DNA from: Ziziphus jujuba
Lineage: Eukaryota; Streptophyta; Magnoliopsida; Rosales; Rhamnaceae
Length of the DNA stretch: 64,000 bases
Assembly (NCBI RefSeq): GCF_031755915.1
Contig: NC_083385.1
Coordinates: 945,001 to 1,009,000, forward strand
Direction of reading: 5' to 3'
The position numbers were made by a program, and so were the translations under genes. Positions 1 through 17,728 of the stretch are shown here, one piece after another. How positions within the stretch are numbered: the stretch's first letter is position 1; each line of letters opens with the position of its first letter. The notes beneath the pieces were generated by a model. The model did no database searches, had not been told where the DNA came from, and saw only the letters and a list, made by a program, of their open reading frames with translations.

Positions 1-5473
<5,473 letters not shown>

Positions 5474-6020
5474 CCCATAAAACACCAAATCTCAAAAAGT
5501 GTCCAGCCCTCTCAATAAGGAAGATGAATTAAAAATAATAATAATAATTAAAATAAATAAAGGACAACCTTTGATTAAATTATTGGACTAGGAGTTAATA
5601 ACTTAAAGCAAGCACAAAAGGGAGGTTAGATTAGATAAGACCCACAAATAGTGAGAGCAAAGTAATGAGAAGGTAGTAGTCTATGGAAAAACCCAGAACT
5701 GGGTTTGGTGAAAAGATACATAACAACAACTAAAGCAATCGCTTTCTGAGAACTTAAGCTCTGAAATATGCAGAGCTTCGGGATTTCCATGTATGATAGA
5801 ACCGTTTCTCCAGACATGAGGTACAGAACACAACAAGAAGCAACCCACGAAACAAAATTTTATAATATTTCTGTACACAAAGCACACTCAGTTTTATGTT
5901 ACAAACTGGCACAGAAAGAAAGAGAGAGAGAGAGAGAGACAGTGAGAGAGAGAGAGAGAGAGAGGACAGTTGGATGGGGCAGGGAGAGATAGGGGTTAGG
6001 AGAGAGATTCTTTCCAACTA
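5474..6020 (-). promoter_or_regulatory. Probable 5' leader/promoter of the kinase gene with (GA)n tract
   Basis: Upstream of the start at 5473 lies non-coding AT-rich DNA with a GA tract at about 5919-5963, which reads CT on the gene strand. CT-rich tracts are common in plant 5' leaders. A leader intron may exist but cannot be placed. Confidence 0.4.
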
Positions 6021-7709
6021 TATTTTAATGAGAAAGTTAGATTTAAGTGATGTGTTTAATGGGCTATAAACCGGACTTTTACATCCTAAAAAAGAAAAAA
6101 AGAAAACCAAACTTTTTTACCTGGGGGTTGAAAACTTTGGCAATTGTTTGAATTGGGGATTTTTGTTTGGACTCGTATTCTTCCTGGTTTTCAGTCGTTC
6201 CTGTTGGCCACTGTGACAGTGACTTTCAACTGAAAGTGATGTTTGCCATGTGTCAACATGACAGTTTGACACATATCCATTTCATACTTGATCTCCATCT
6301 TCTTAAAGACAAAAGAAAGGACAAGTATTTTTAATTATTCAAATAGCCCCCCTTAAAGTATATTCTAATATATTCGTATATAAATTCTCAAATATAAAAC
6401 AAACTATTTTGAAATATTTCATCCCACAAGCTGTAGATTCAGAAAGGTAATTGAAGGAACTTTTTTTTTTTTTTTTTTTCAGTTTAGTTATAGCTCAGCT
6501 ATTGGATTTTTTCATTCATTTTGAAACAGATAACCTGTAATTATTAGCTTATGATATTTCTTTCTCTTGATCAAAATGCTAGTGTAAATCTTTTCTTCTT
6601 CCTTAGTTCTACTTGACTCCAAGCCCCAGTGATCATCATACATCATATATGCTCTTGTTTTGGTCTTCCGAAGACCACCAAATCAGATGCTGTGCCACCC
6701 AGTAAAATAAGGAAAATTCAAGGAAATGGAATTATGAAATAAAGGTTATCAACCCAAATGAGCCCCGAGGGGTTTTCACCAAAAAAATAAAATAAAAGCC
6801 CTGAGAAGATGTGGGGCTTGAAGAGGATCGTAGTTGGAAAAACGACATGATAATGGAGCCCACTCTACCAGTTTCCAAACCCATTTCAGAAAAAAGAATA
6901 TGAGGACTGGGTGGGTGGTTGTTTCGGATTAGTGTAGGACATTGTCATGACAAATCGGCGAGTATAATGGTCGGGATATAGTATGTCAAGCATCCACCGT
7001 GTAAAATGAAACATGGAATATTCAAACAAGCCGACACAGGCAATGAGAGCTGCTCAGCAGTAGTATGTTTATTCTTTGAGAGGTGAAAAATATAAAAGTT
7101 TTGATTTACGAAGTAAAAAAAAAAAAAAAAAAAGGCCACAAGTATAGTAAAACACAATAGGAAAACATCAAAAATGTCCAAGACCTTGCCTAAAATGGCG
7201 GAAAGCATTCGTATATGCTTTTTCCGACGCTACATAAAGTCATATATTGAATTACAACTGGTCTCTTTTATTTTGTTGCTTAATTGGCTGAATATCCAAT
7301 CTTCGACTAGCCACCAAAAAGGAAAAATTAAAATAAAACAATAATTTCTGATGACTCCGAACAATAATTCACCAGCACCTAACTTAGGCCAACCAACACT
7401 AATTTCTTTGTGATTTAACTGTATAGAATGGATCTATTTAAACGATAATATCATACTTTTTTATATGGACCCAGAAACAGAAATTAAGTACAAATAAGAT
7501 TTCTAATCTCTGAAACTAGATATTAATTAAAACGAATCCCATCTCTAAATTCTGCATCAGCTACCAATTTAGTCACACAAAACAAAACAAAATATATTAT
7601 GACGCAGACAACCCACCCAAACTCTCACCCTATATGATGGATTACGGACATGCAGTGGACCACTTCGAATCCAGAGTCCTCCGCTGCTTATTATTTGTCT
7701 CAACATGTT

Positions 7710-7740
<31 letters not shown>

Positions 7741-7855
7741 AAAGGAAATATATTTATGGGTGAATAAGCACAAGAATATGAGGCCTATATACTAGTGCCG
7801 AATTATTATCATCAACAAATTATCAATAAAATATATATATATATATATTCATATA

Positions 7856-7906
<51 letters not shown>

Positions 7907-8237
7907 TGTATTATATGTACCAGAATTTTGCAGTGTACATGTATTTTATATGACAGTTTCTAAAAGTCGTTGTTTAAAATATTACTACTATTCAGGATGA
8001 TTTTTTTAAAAGTTATAACAATGTTCGCATTTTAATCAGCATCGGAAACATACTATATGTATACCATATGTTTCTATATGTGTATATATATATATATATA
8101 TATTATGTAAAGCTCATACGAAACCTCATGTGGAGATCGCATGATTTACTTTCTTTCTAATCACTCGTCCCTTCCCCATCAATTCTTGCTCTTCTTAAGC
8201 AACCAATTAACGGTTCACCCTCTATAACGAATATCAT
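6021..8237. other. Intergenic, AT-rich, no gene seen
   Basis: There is no exon-like reading frame. The stretch holds poly(T) at about 6461-6479, poly(A) near 7116-7132, a (CT)n-(AT)n compound microsatellite at 7859-7905 and (AT)n at about 8085-8102. Confidence 0.6.
7859..7905. repeat. Compound (CT)n(AT)n microsatellite
   Basis: About 15 CT units are followed directly by about 8 AT units. Confidence 0.9.
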
Positions 8238-8455
8238 ATTAAACATATATTACTAGCGACTCCCTAAAACTCACCTATTGAAGCAATGACAAGGTCGGGA
8301 CCATCCCGTAAAGGATAGCTGGACCTATTTCTTTCCACCATGTGCAACATGTTGCTACCTTACCCACAATTTTCAATCTCGATTTTCTATTTTTATTTAA
8401 AAAAATATATATATCCGGTTTGTTAAGGCTGAAAAAGAAACATCCTTTAAGAGTT
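8238..8455. repeat. Left arm of inverted repeat bracketing unit A
   Basis: This ~218-bp stretch is repeated in reverse complement at about 21005-21215. It includes the 20-mer CACCTATTGAAGCAATGACA and a block around GCAACATGTTGC. The arms lie immediately outside the segment shared by units A and B. Confidence 0.85.
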
Positions 8456-8821
8456 TGATTGGTTCTTCTTCTACCAAACCTAAATCTCAAGGAACCGCTT
8501 TCCATCACTGTTCACTCCATGTCATAATGGTTTCTTGGACCAGCAACTTTGACCTTTCGGGGCTCCAGATCTTGTGGTCCACAATTCAGTCATTCTGAGA
8601 CTGAGGGCATCTTCTTCATTCCAGATGGTCTGCCAAATTTCCATTAAAAATTAAAAATGTAATAGGAAGGAACAAGCGACAAGAGATGCCCTTGTATAAA
8701 AAATTTGTCTGTAAAACGTAACTCCATTATTCTAACATGACCCGTTTTGACATCTAAAAATGGAGGTCAGCTACATAATTGCCACAAAAATACCCTTAGC
8801 AAGAACCTACATGAAAAAGTA

Positions 8822-11800
8822 TCACTCATTTGGATCAAATGCTTGGAATCGACTCTTGAACTCTTCTGCCATCTTCGTCTCCTCTTCTTTGCTATACGTA
8901 CAACTTCTCCAATCGGCTCTATCTGCCATGTTCAGCAAACCTGCCAGAACCTGCAAAAATGATTTTATACATTAGGACATTTTGAGACCCAGCTATTATG
9001 CCAAAATCATTTGGTTTTACTAGTCACGAGAAAGAAGACGATCTGAGTTCTACTATACAATTTACAGATTAACATTGATCAAGTGAACTTTGTTCAACTC
9101 AGTTTAAAAACAAAATCCATAAAACTTGGATTTTACTGAAAAACTCTACTGAATGAATTGAAGAACGACATAAACCAATTACACATGTGACTCAACCAAC
9201 ATTTTCTTTCAAAAAAGTAAAAGCCTAATATTCACCAAAGATCGATTGAAAAATGAAAAGGAAATGAACCACAACTATGGTAATTATCAAAACAGACAAA
9301 AAACTGTGGTGCTTGTGAATAAGTAAGAAATCATGACAATAGCTAACCCCACAAAATCAGGTCATATTTTTGGTCATCTAGTTTCTGTGGCAGCATTTTC
9401 CTAAAAGAAATAAAGAAACTAGGATCCACATCTTAAATGCATGCCACTTATACAGCTCAGCGAAAGACAGCAAAATATCATGACTTGCTGTACATAAATG
9501 CAAATGATTTTGTCATTTATGATGGACATGCCTCAATACCAATTATGTCATGAAAAAAAGGTGAGCTACTAGACCAGCACTTTTCCAATTTCTTATCATA
9601 GTAGATATTAAGACATCACCTTTTGTTTATCACATGGAAATATTAGGCATAATATCAAATTATCATTAGCATTATAAAGCTTACCTCACGTCCAAATTGA
9701 GCCGGGAATATCTCATTTTCCTCAACCAAATGTGACAGGATAGTACCATCAGGGAGTTCGACATAGTAGAAACTGAAATTCCTATCAAATTGAGTCCTCA
9801 AATAATTTCTTCCATCAGAATAATTACTGACTGCAATGAAGAGAACAACAGAACAGAGCAAAGTACCACTTAATATCAGATCTTGCTTAAAATTCACCAA
9901 AAGAAATTGCTCATATATTCAGCATATAGCATGCTAATACTTTCTGGATTATGGACACAAGAAACTTGATATGAATAAAGGTAACATTGAGAATCCAGAA
10001 ATATACAGATATACATGCATATATTTGGGTATGGAAATACAATTTTGTAGATAAAAACCCCTAGAAATTAGCTGAATTTAAAGGATCCATTTCAGAACTC
10101 GTTAACCAATGACCTACAACAAATAGGACTTTACAACTTACCTTTCTTGGCCACAAACGAGAAGCCAAGCTTTTTAGCAGCTAAATTAAATACATTTTGA
10201 GCAGCAGCTGCTCTGGATGACGGAACAGGAATTGCCTGCACCAAAAAAAAAAAAAAAAAAAAAAAAAAGGAAGAGCCAGTCAGACAAGCAAAAAAATAAT
10301 TTGGTCCGACTACAGATACAGAATCATAACGGATGTTTAGGATTGAGTAACATTCTTCTCAAAAGAAACAGAACAAAATGCTAAGGCCTCAAAACAACAT
10401 ATTCAATAAAGATACCCCAAACACGTTCCCACATTATTAGTTTCCAATAGAACTGGCAAACGTGGATTTTATAACCCTTCTCTAACAAGTAACAACCCAG
10501 GACCCATACTCCATCTCTCAAAGGCAGTCTCTGGAAATTGGAAAATGTGACAAAATAGCAAGGGAGAGAGAGACATTATATGAGCATGCGTATACAACAA
10601 ACCATACTTCATTCAGCATGATATAAAAACAACATTTAAAATTCAACAAGTATAACATATACGGATCAGAATTTGGCACTTATAATGAATGACTCTTTTA
10701 CCTGGATATTAGCATGAGTACTACGTTTTGACACCCACTCGAAAAAAACAACTTCCTTCCCTTGCTCACTATAATACTTCTTCAGGCTATTCTGGAATCT
10801 ACCGAGGTCAATTTCACATTCTGGGGGTAAAGAGAAGGTATTAGACAAATGCTCCACTGGAATTACCAATACATGGTCTTGTACAAGCGGACCTTTAGCC
10901 AATGCACAGTAGATATTTTCACCAATGCTAACAATTAGATGTGACTCTACATTGGGGCTTGAAAGACAAAACCAACATTCTTTCGACCTGCAAAATTGCA
11001 GGATAGACAGTTACTTCAAAAAGACTAAAAATCAAACATATACATATGAAAATTGGGATTATCAAGGAAAATAAAGATTTGCGTAACAAAAAAATTTGCA
11101 ACATTTTGAAGCTAACAATAGTTGAAATGAATAGAATGCCCATAAAATCAAAAAAGTTATCATGTCAGTCAAAAATCAACCTGTTATTTGTAGCATTTTC
11201 AGATCCACGTCTCCTGTTAGAATAGCTATCATCTTCCTTCTGAAAGCTGTGCTTGAAGTTGCAATCTGGACCCCTTTCACATTTTCCCTTATTAATAAAA
11301 TCAAAACAAACACCTTTCAGGTATTGGTCTCGGGCATCCATATCATGTTGAAAATGGCACTTTTCACCTCGTGGACAAGAGCCAGAGGATACATATTTAA
11401 AACACATCTTGTGACCATCCCCAGCTCCATGTTTCTGCCGTTTCTGTGAGACATCATATCTCCAGTATTGTGAATCAGAAACACTGTCATTAGATCTCTT
11501 TGCAGCGTCTGCATGAACTGTCTGCTGAAAGTCCTGAGCTAATGAGTATGGAGATAGGGTAGTGTTTGTTGACTTCATACTAATTTCAGCAGCAGACATT
11601 TTTGATGCTGGAGTAGGAGAAATTGCATGAATAAATTTCTGAGAAGCAGGTGTTGAACCAAGAGTTATAGAATGCCCAGCCTAGACAGTAAATCTAGTGC
11701 AGTACTAGGAAGAAAGGATAGGCAAGTAGAAAAATATCCATCATAAGAATTGAGAGGACAGCACAAGAATCAGTTAGCCAAAATGGCTTCTCTAGAAGCA

Positions 11801-13465
11801 AAATATGATGATATAGACAAACCTGTTTTTCTTTATTTCCGACAGAAGCCAGACCCAAGAAGCGAGTTATGTGCACAGCATCAATATTGGAGTAAGGTTC
11901 ACGTGCATAATACACACCTTTGGAACCTGCAATATGATAGCTAAGAAGACAAACTCCAATCAGAATATTTTGTTATTCATATAACATAGATACAAATGTA
12001 ATGCTGGATCATGAAGACACCTAATCGGTTACATAAAAAGTGAAGCTTGCAATGAGCAATGGCCATCCCTAATATAAATGAAAACTATGAAAACAAAATA
12101 GTAACAGCCGCACATTGCACAAGAAGGTCCTTAATACTACTGTTTTTTGTCCTTTAGAAAAGGGATTATTCAGAGAATAACATGTTTGAGAGACAAGTTG
12201 TTTTCATGCAAACTTTGATTTGGTTTTGTTAATTGAAATGCTTTTCTGCAATAAGCTCCTATATGTAGGATATTGGACTAAGGAAGTTAGCAGCTAATAT
12301 GTCTTTGGTTCCCATTTTGCTAAGGCCTAGCAACATGTCAACGCCTCATTACTCGTAGGCAGAATTAGGTTCAGTCATGCACATGCACATGCACATGCAC
12401 AATGATTGCCATGCTTAATCTCCGAAATCGCATACCGTGGCTTGATCTCTGCTACTAACTCTGCTATGGTAGAATCACTGCCAAAGGAATCCGAGATTCC
12501 AGGGGGAATATCAGACGGGGATGCTCTATTTGTGACACCGGTTGGCCATTCATTAGTGATAATTAATTAAGGAAGTCATACAAAGTGGCCACACAACAAA
12601 AATAAATCTAGCAAGCAACACAAAATGGATATTGAAAATATGGAAACAAGCAGAAAAACAGTACAAGGATATGTAAGGAAGATATCGACAACTCCAGGTT
12701 CCTCTGCAATTGCACGCAATGCGTCAACATCATCCTGACTGTATACTCCAAACTGTTGGGCATCCGAAGAGTGCTTACCAGATAAATATGCCACAGATAA
12801 CCCTAGATATAAAAATATGCAGGAAATCAGCCAATGAATATAATAGAGGTTATAAAGGAAATCATCAGCATGTATACTGCGAAAACCTACAGCAATGACT
12901 AAAATGTGCACTAAGCCACATAACAAATGCAAATACATGGCAGTTTGCAAAATTCCATTTCCAACAAAATTCTAAAATAAGTAAACAGGTAAAAAAAAAA
13001 AAAAGAAAAGCTAAGCTCACCATGGAGAGTGAAGCGGCCACTTCCTTTCAACCAGTAGAGATTGTGGCAAATCTTCAAGCCGTCCATCTTGAAGCCTTGG
13101 TTGGCAAAGTCTCTAGAAGCAGCTAATAGGACCTTAGCGGCACCCACTCCGAAGTCGCCGATGAAGTAGGTGGGCAGAGGAATTTGGGAGCGGCCCTCAA
13201 TGAATTCATTGAACTCGTCGACACGTTCCAGCGAGTCCGGGAAGAACTGACCCACGCAGAGTAAGGCATCGAATGGACCGGCCGATTTGTTGACCTAGAA
13301 CATGTCTTAACTCGGTCAGATACTGAGATTAGCATTTAGCAATACCAAGCAAACCACAATGGAACTACAAAACCAGGGAGACAGACACACCGTAGACACC
13401 CGCTTGAAGAGCTGGTTGAGGCGGCCTAAAACGTCGCCGCATAGTAGAATTCGCGGAGTGGCCAT
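8822..13465 (-). CDS. C3H64: CwfJ-like CCCH zinc-finger protein, C3H64 type, intact copy A
   Basis: This is a CWF19L1-like protein, a family linked to the spliceosome and lariat debranching; the plant role is poorly defined. The ten exons are 13465-13391, 13294-13021, 12802-12673, 12555-12436, 11940-11823, 11680-11181, 10987-10702, 10235-10142, 9830-9685 and 8950-8822. They sum to 1872 nt, an open 623-residue protein, close to the usual length. The N-terminal part is metallophosphatase-like (MATPRILLCGDVLGRL; YFIGDFGVGAAKVL). Exon 6 carries two CCCH fingers of CX8CX5CX3H form, at CFKYVSSGSCPRGEKCHFQH and CFDFINKGKCERGPDCNFKH. Exons 7-10 hold the CwfJ C-terminal domains, with a histidine-triad-like HVLVIPVEH. 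The intron after exon 3 is a U12 AT-AC intron. The gene is head-to-head with the A70-like gene, 4.2 kb away. Confidence 0.93.
12375..12402. repeat. (CATGCA)n microsatellite inside C3H64-A intron
   Basis: About four hexamer units lie next to the exon 4 donor. Unit B has only about two units at 32106-32117. Confidence 0.8.
12556..12672 (-). other. U12-type AT-AC intron in C3H64 copy A
   Basis: On the minus strand the 117-nt intron begins ATATCCTTG and ends TATCAC, with TTCCTTAAT as branch-site match about 11 nt before the AC end. No GT-AG pair in this region gives an open frame. Joining at AT...AC gives Phe-Leu-Thr-Asn-Glu-Trp-Pro, the sequence I recall for the family at this junction. Confidence 0.93.
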
Positions 13466-13595
13466 ACAAGAGAAGAGAGATAGATCAGGGGACTGAATAT
13501 TGAAAATGGTACTGGCCATTCGCCATTCCTAGCCGTAGACGGTGAAGGTGGTTCAGACTCCGAAGTCCAAACTCCACGACCCGCACTCCAGCCAA

Positions 13596-13661
13596 CTTCG
13601 GGCTTCGGGCTTCGGGCTTCGGGCTTCGGGCTTCGGGCTTCGGGCTTCGGGCTTCGGGCTT
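13596..13661. repeat. (CTTCGGG)n heptamer array, about 9 copies
   Basis: These are perfect 7-bp repeats 130-200 bp upstream of the C3H64-A start, probably in its leader or core promoter. Unit B has only one to two units near 33343-33357. The array is G+C-rich in very AT-rich surroundings. Confidence 0.95.
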
Positions 13662-16600
13662 CATGTAAGCTATGGTCCACTGTCTCATTAGCCCAATAAA
13701 ATCTGGTAACCATCTTATATTGGTGTAACTACCTTTCGGTGATCATCCATATAACCACACGCAAAAATCTATATGCACTCGCTTTAATCGAATTATTACT
13801 ATTTTTCAAAAAGAAAAAAATAAAATATTCCAATGTCTTCTTGTTCGTTGAATGGAAAAATTTTAAATACAGCTATTTATTATCTTTTATGGCACTGACA
13901 TGAATGAATGGGTGGACATGGGTATCTATTTAATGTTATGTGCAGCTGAGGAAAAATAAATAAATAATAAATCTTTAAAAATAAATAAAATATTCACACA
14001 TTTTTTTGCTAAAACAAAAATATCTCTTGTAATATCATAGATATTAGATAATAATTTTATACCTTACAGTATTACTACAATACGAAATTATCCAAATAAT
14101 ATCAAAATTTATCAAAAACTCAAATCTCAACTCCCAACCTCGTAAATATAAAGGCCAACCAGTTTCTTTCCTTCAGAATAAAATGTTCACACTTGATTTG
14201 AGGGGATGTATGTCAGAGTTCAGGCAGACGAGAGGGTCAATTGCCCGAGAGTCAACAGATAACGCGGGTGAGAGAAAAAATTATAATGCTACCTGAGTAT
14301 CCATCCCTCGATACTGTTTATATGTTTTAATGACATATTAATTATTTTTTACGGTAAATAATATCTTATTATTTTTAAAAATGGTTTTTTTCTCTCCCAA
14401 AAGCTTTTCACTCTCTCTTCTGCTACCAAAACGAATTCAGTTTAGAAACACTTTTTCTTTTACACTACAAATTAAAACTTTTTCTTTTACACTACAAATT
14501 AAAACTATAAATCGGACCCAAGATCTAATATCTAGAGCCATCCACCTTTCATTATCAACAAATTTATAAAAATCCTTTACTTTTTCTCTCCCGCAAAAAA
14601 AAAAAAAATTGAAAAAAAAATGAAAAAAAAAATGTAACAATAACCCATTCATTCATCCAGAATCCAGATTGTTCTCTTTTTGTTCAAAGATATTGACTGT
14701 ATTTTGATTAAAAAAAAAAAAACTCAATTTTTGAACTATTTAAATAAAATCAAATACTAATTATTAGTTGTGGAAATTTTGCAACTTCCATTACTTTTCC
14801 ATTTTCGGTTATTTTTCTTTTTCTTTTTCTATCAAATTTCAGTTTGATTTTAGACTTCCATATGCTGTTACTGAAGTAAATTTTGGTCCCTAACTTAATG
14901 GTTTTTTGTTTATCTAAAGATTAGAAAAAGTTGGCCTTGACTCTATGTTTTTTTATTTTTATTTTTCCTGTAAAGAAATTTTATTGAATATTTTTTATAG
15001 TTTTCAAAATAGAAAAAAGGAGACATTAATTGAGAATATTAATTGTGGTATTATTATAGCTTTGGGATAGAAGAAAGAAGGTTTGTGTGGATTTGTCTTT
15101 GTTACAGAAGAGACAGACTAGAAGAGAGAGACTGAGAGATGTGTTCAGGGGGGGGGGGGGGGGGGGAACCCTTATAAGAAAAAAATGAAATATTTTCTTA
15201 TATAAAATATAATCCATATATCATTAAATCATATGAAAAAGTATTAAACAGTGGGTACTCCCGAGTATTAAATTTTTTTCCCGGGTGAGAGAGTGTGTGA
15301 AAATGTGAAAGTGTGAATGCAAATGTACTGGTCGTATTCGCCATTAAATCATCACTTTTGCCACCTTGAATATTGTATGTAATATAATTTAGATTTATTG
15401 AATTTTCAACTGCCCTATCATCCAGCATGTGCTTATTAATTTTCTCCAGTTTTTAGTCCAAATTCTTTGATTTACTTGCTAGTTACTAAGCTACTACTGG
15501 TACAGCAGCTAGATCTATTAATTACCAAAAATAAAAATAGTACTGGAGCCAGAATCTTGAATTGAAATTATGCATTATCTTTAATTAAAAAAAAATTAAG
15601 AAAAGAAGATAATTACGCAATGATGGACCACTTCAACAGGTGTTTGGTGAAGACTTGGCCGAGTAGGACAAACATCATAGAGTAGTATCTATCACGTTCA
15701 CAAAAAAATAAAAAAAGAGTAGTATCTATCACATTCCATCCATGTGCTGTTTTTGAATCTGCGAAACCAGATTGCGAGAATCGCGTGTGGTTGCGAAGCT
15801 TAAACGAAGCCGTTTTATACAATTTCATCCTGAGTTTTATAATTAGTTAGGTAGGAAAAGAAGGGCAAAATTTTTCGTTTTTGGTCGTGACACTGGCGGA
15901 CAACTGCTTTCCAAACTTTTTTTAGTCTCATGACATAACCAAACTTTCTTGGATATCACTATCTTCTCTTCGTCTTCGTCTTCGTCTTCGTCTTCGTCTT
16001 CGTCTTCTTCTTATTTATTTATAATTAATCATTTTCTCCACCCAACAGAAACACAACCAACCACGTACAACAAGGCCCTGTTTTCTCAAACTTTGCTCCT
16101 TGTTGCCCGGTCTTTCTTACCATCATTACAAAAACTGTTTTGTTGCTGAAAATTAATCCATTCCATATCTTCTTCCACACGTATCTTTCTTTGTGTTAAT
16201 CAATTGCAATTTTATGCTGACCTTTTTGAATCAGTCCATGTCTACAAGTTCATAGTTAGGTTCCCTATACATTTTCCCTACAATTATACTCTGCTGCTTA
16301 TCATTACACTCTACTGTGGATCCCTTTTTTTTTTGGGGCAAACAATCTTCAATTCTTTTACCAAACATATTATGTATATATGTATATATGTCCTTAATGA
16401 TTTTGGTGATAAATTTTTCAATTTATGTATAAGTTTTGAAATGATATCATTTAATGCAAATAAGACAGTCGACTGTATATTAAAAGAATCAATAAATTTA
16501 AAAGTTAAATGAATGATAATTAAGTGAAAAAAGAGGTTTACCGGCTTAGAATGTTTCACGTTGAATAATTGCAGTTAGAAGAGTTTTTAATTTTGACCAT

Positions 16601-17089
16601 TCATCTAAAAGCTGTTTAAATGAAATCAAATTTTTTTTTTCTTTTTCTATTATACTAAAAGATAAGAATCAATTAAAAGAAAATAGTCAATGAAAACATT
16701 TATTATTATTATTATTATTATTTTTTTTTTAATGGTAATGAAGTCATCTTTAAGTTTCAACATAAAATAGGACTTGGTAGACCAAACTATATAACTAAGA
16801 TTTGCAGGGAAAGAGTACGGTCGGTGCAATATATTATTTGCATTAACAAAGTATAACTACGTCAGCTACTTTTGCTTTTGTTATAGGCTCGAGATAAGAG
16901 CAAAGCACCCAATTAAGCAATTTTTTCTGATGTATATATATACACTGATTGATGTATCATGCATATGAGTGATTTGCTCTCATATGTGTGATTTGCTGTC
17001 GTGTTATTTATTAATTCACAGCCACTATTTTTACTTATATGTTTGTTGTATAAATGATGAGAAATGATAACTAACTTGCTTTCTATTGC

Positions 17090-17146
<57 letters not shown>

Positions 17147-17480
17147 TATACTTTCTTTGATAGATTACAAAGCTACCCCAAATATAATAAGGTATATGTA
17201 AGCCAAGCAATTAAAGTTGTTATTTTCTACGTCTAATCATACCGCTGAAGATAAATTGATTTTTAATCCTATTTATTTTCGATGGAAACATAGAAAAAAA
17301 AAAGTCTTAGTCTACCTTTTTGGTTTAGATTATTTTTAACAGGTTTTGTTATAACAGGTTTGGTTCATAACAATGTAAAAAAACATAATGAGTACTAGAC
17401 CATGTGCAGCGTACATGACCAGAAATCATCCTCATTCCAATTTCCATTTATCTTTTTATGCGAAAGGAAGCACTAGTTGG
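13662..17480. other. Intergenic region between C3H64-A and A70-A
   Basis: No gene is seen. Features include a 27-bp doublet at about 14451-14508, an 18-base poly(G) near 15149-15166, (TCTTCG)n at 15966-16007 and (AT)n at 17100-17145. About 1 kb (roughly 14320-15380) has no counterpart in unit B. Confidence 0.6.
15966..16007. repeat. (TCTTCG)n microsatellite
   Basis: Six to seven hexamer units are present. Unit B has only TCT/TCTTCT at the matching place near 35201. Confidence 0.85.
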
Positions 17481-17484
17481 AGTC

Positions 17485-17490
17485 AGTCAA
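17485..17490 (-). promoter_or_regulatory. W-box (TTGACT) upstream of A70-A
   Basis: AGTCAA on the plus strand reads TTGACT on the minus strand, a WRKY-binding core. It lies about 240 bp before the A70-A start and is kept at 37096-37101 before A70-B. A W-box would suit a PAMP-induced family, but function is inferred only. Confidence 0.5.
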
Positions 17491-17522
17491 CTCGCAAACA
17501 TAGCTATCGACCTAAGACTCAG

Positions 17523-17534
17523 AGCTAAATAAAT
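17523..17534 (+). promoter_or_regulatory. Candidate TATA box of A70-A
   Basis: The AGCTAAATAAATAA block lies about 200 bp before the start; unit B keeps AGCTAATTAAATAA at about 37131-37144. It is a weak match. Confidence 0.4.
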
Positions 17535-17728
17535 AACCCCTCGCCCTCTTCACACCACATAAATTGCTGTTCTCCAATTTTAATTCACCTCCTTTCTCAT
17601 CTATTCTCTGCCAAACAACGTACACTCACTCGCTCACTCACTTACTTACTGTGTCTCGGCAAAACAAGAGCCACTCTTGCACAAAGCAAGAGCAAAAAGC
17701 TAAATTAGGAATTCAGTACATCACGGTG

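Noticed and set aside
8275..8508. Coding region with VATCCTWWK peptide (also at 20995-21192)
   Set aside because: This is the inverted-repeat arm. The peptide matches no family I know, and the two copies diverge without any sign of coding constraint.
12364..12410. CRISPR-like or other short regular arrays
   Set aside because: These are simple microsatellites in a plant nuclear region, with no spacers.
13426..13713. Open frame with repeated EARSPKP peptide
   Set aside because: It is created by the heptamer array; the unit B counterpart lacks it.
17564..17728. Longer A70-A protein starting at 17564
   Set aside because: The frame is open, but unit B does not conserve it as protein, and the family begins at the MTMIGGS-type start.
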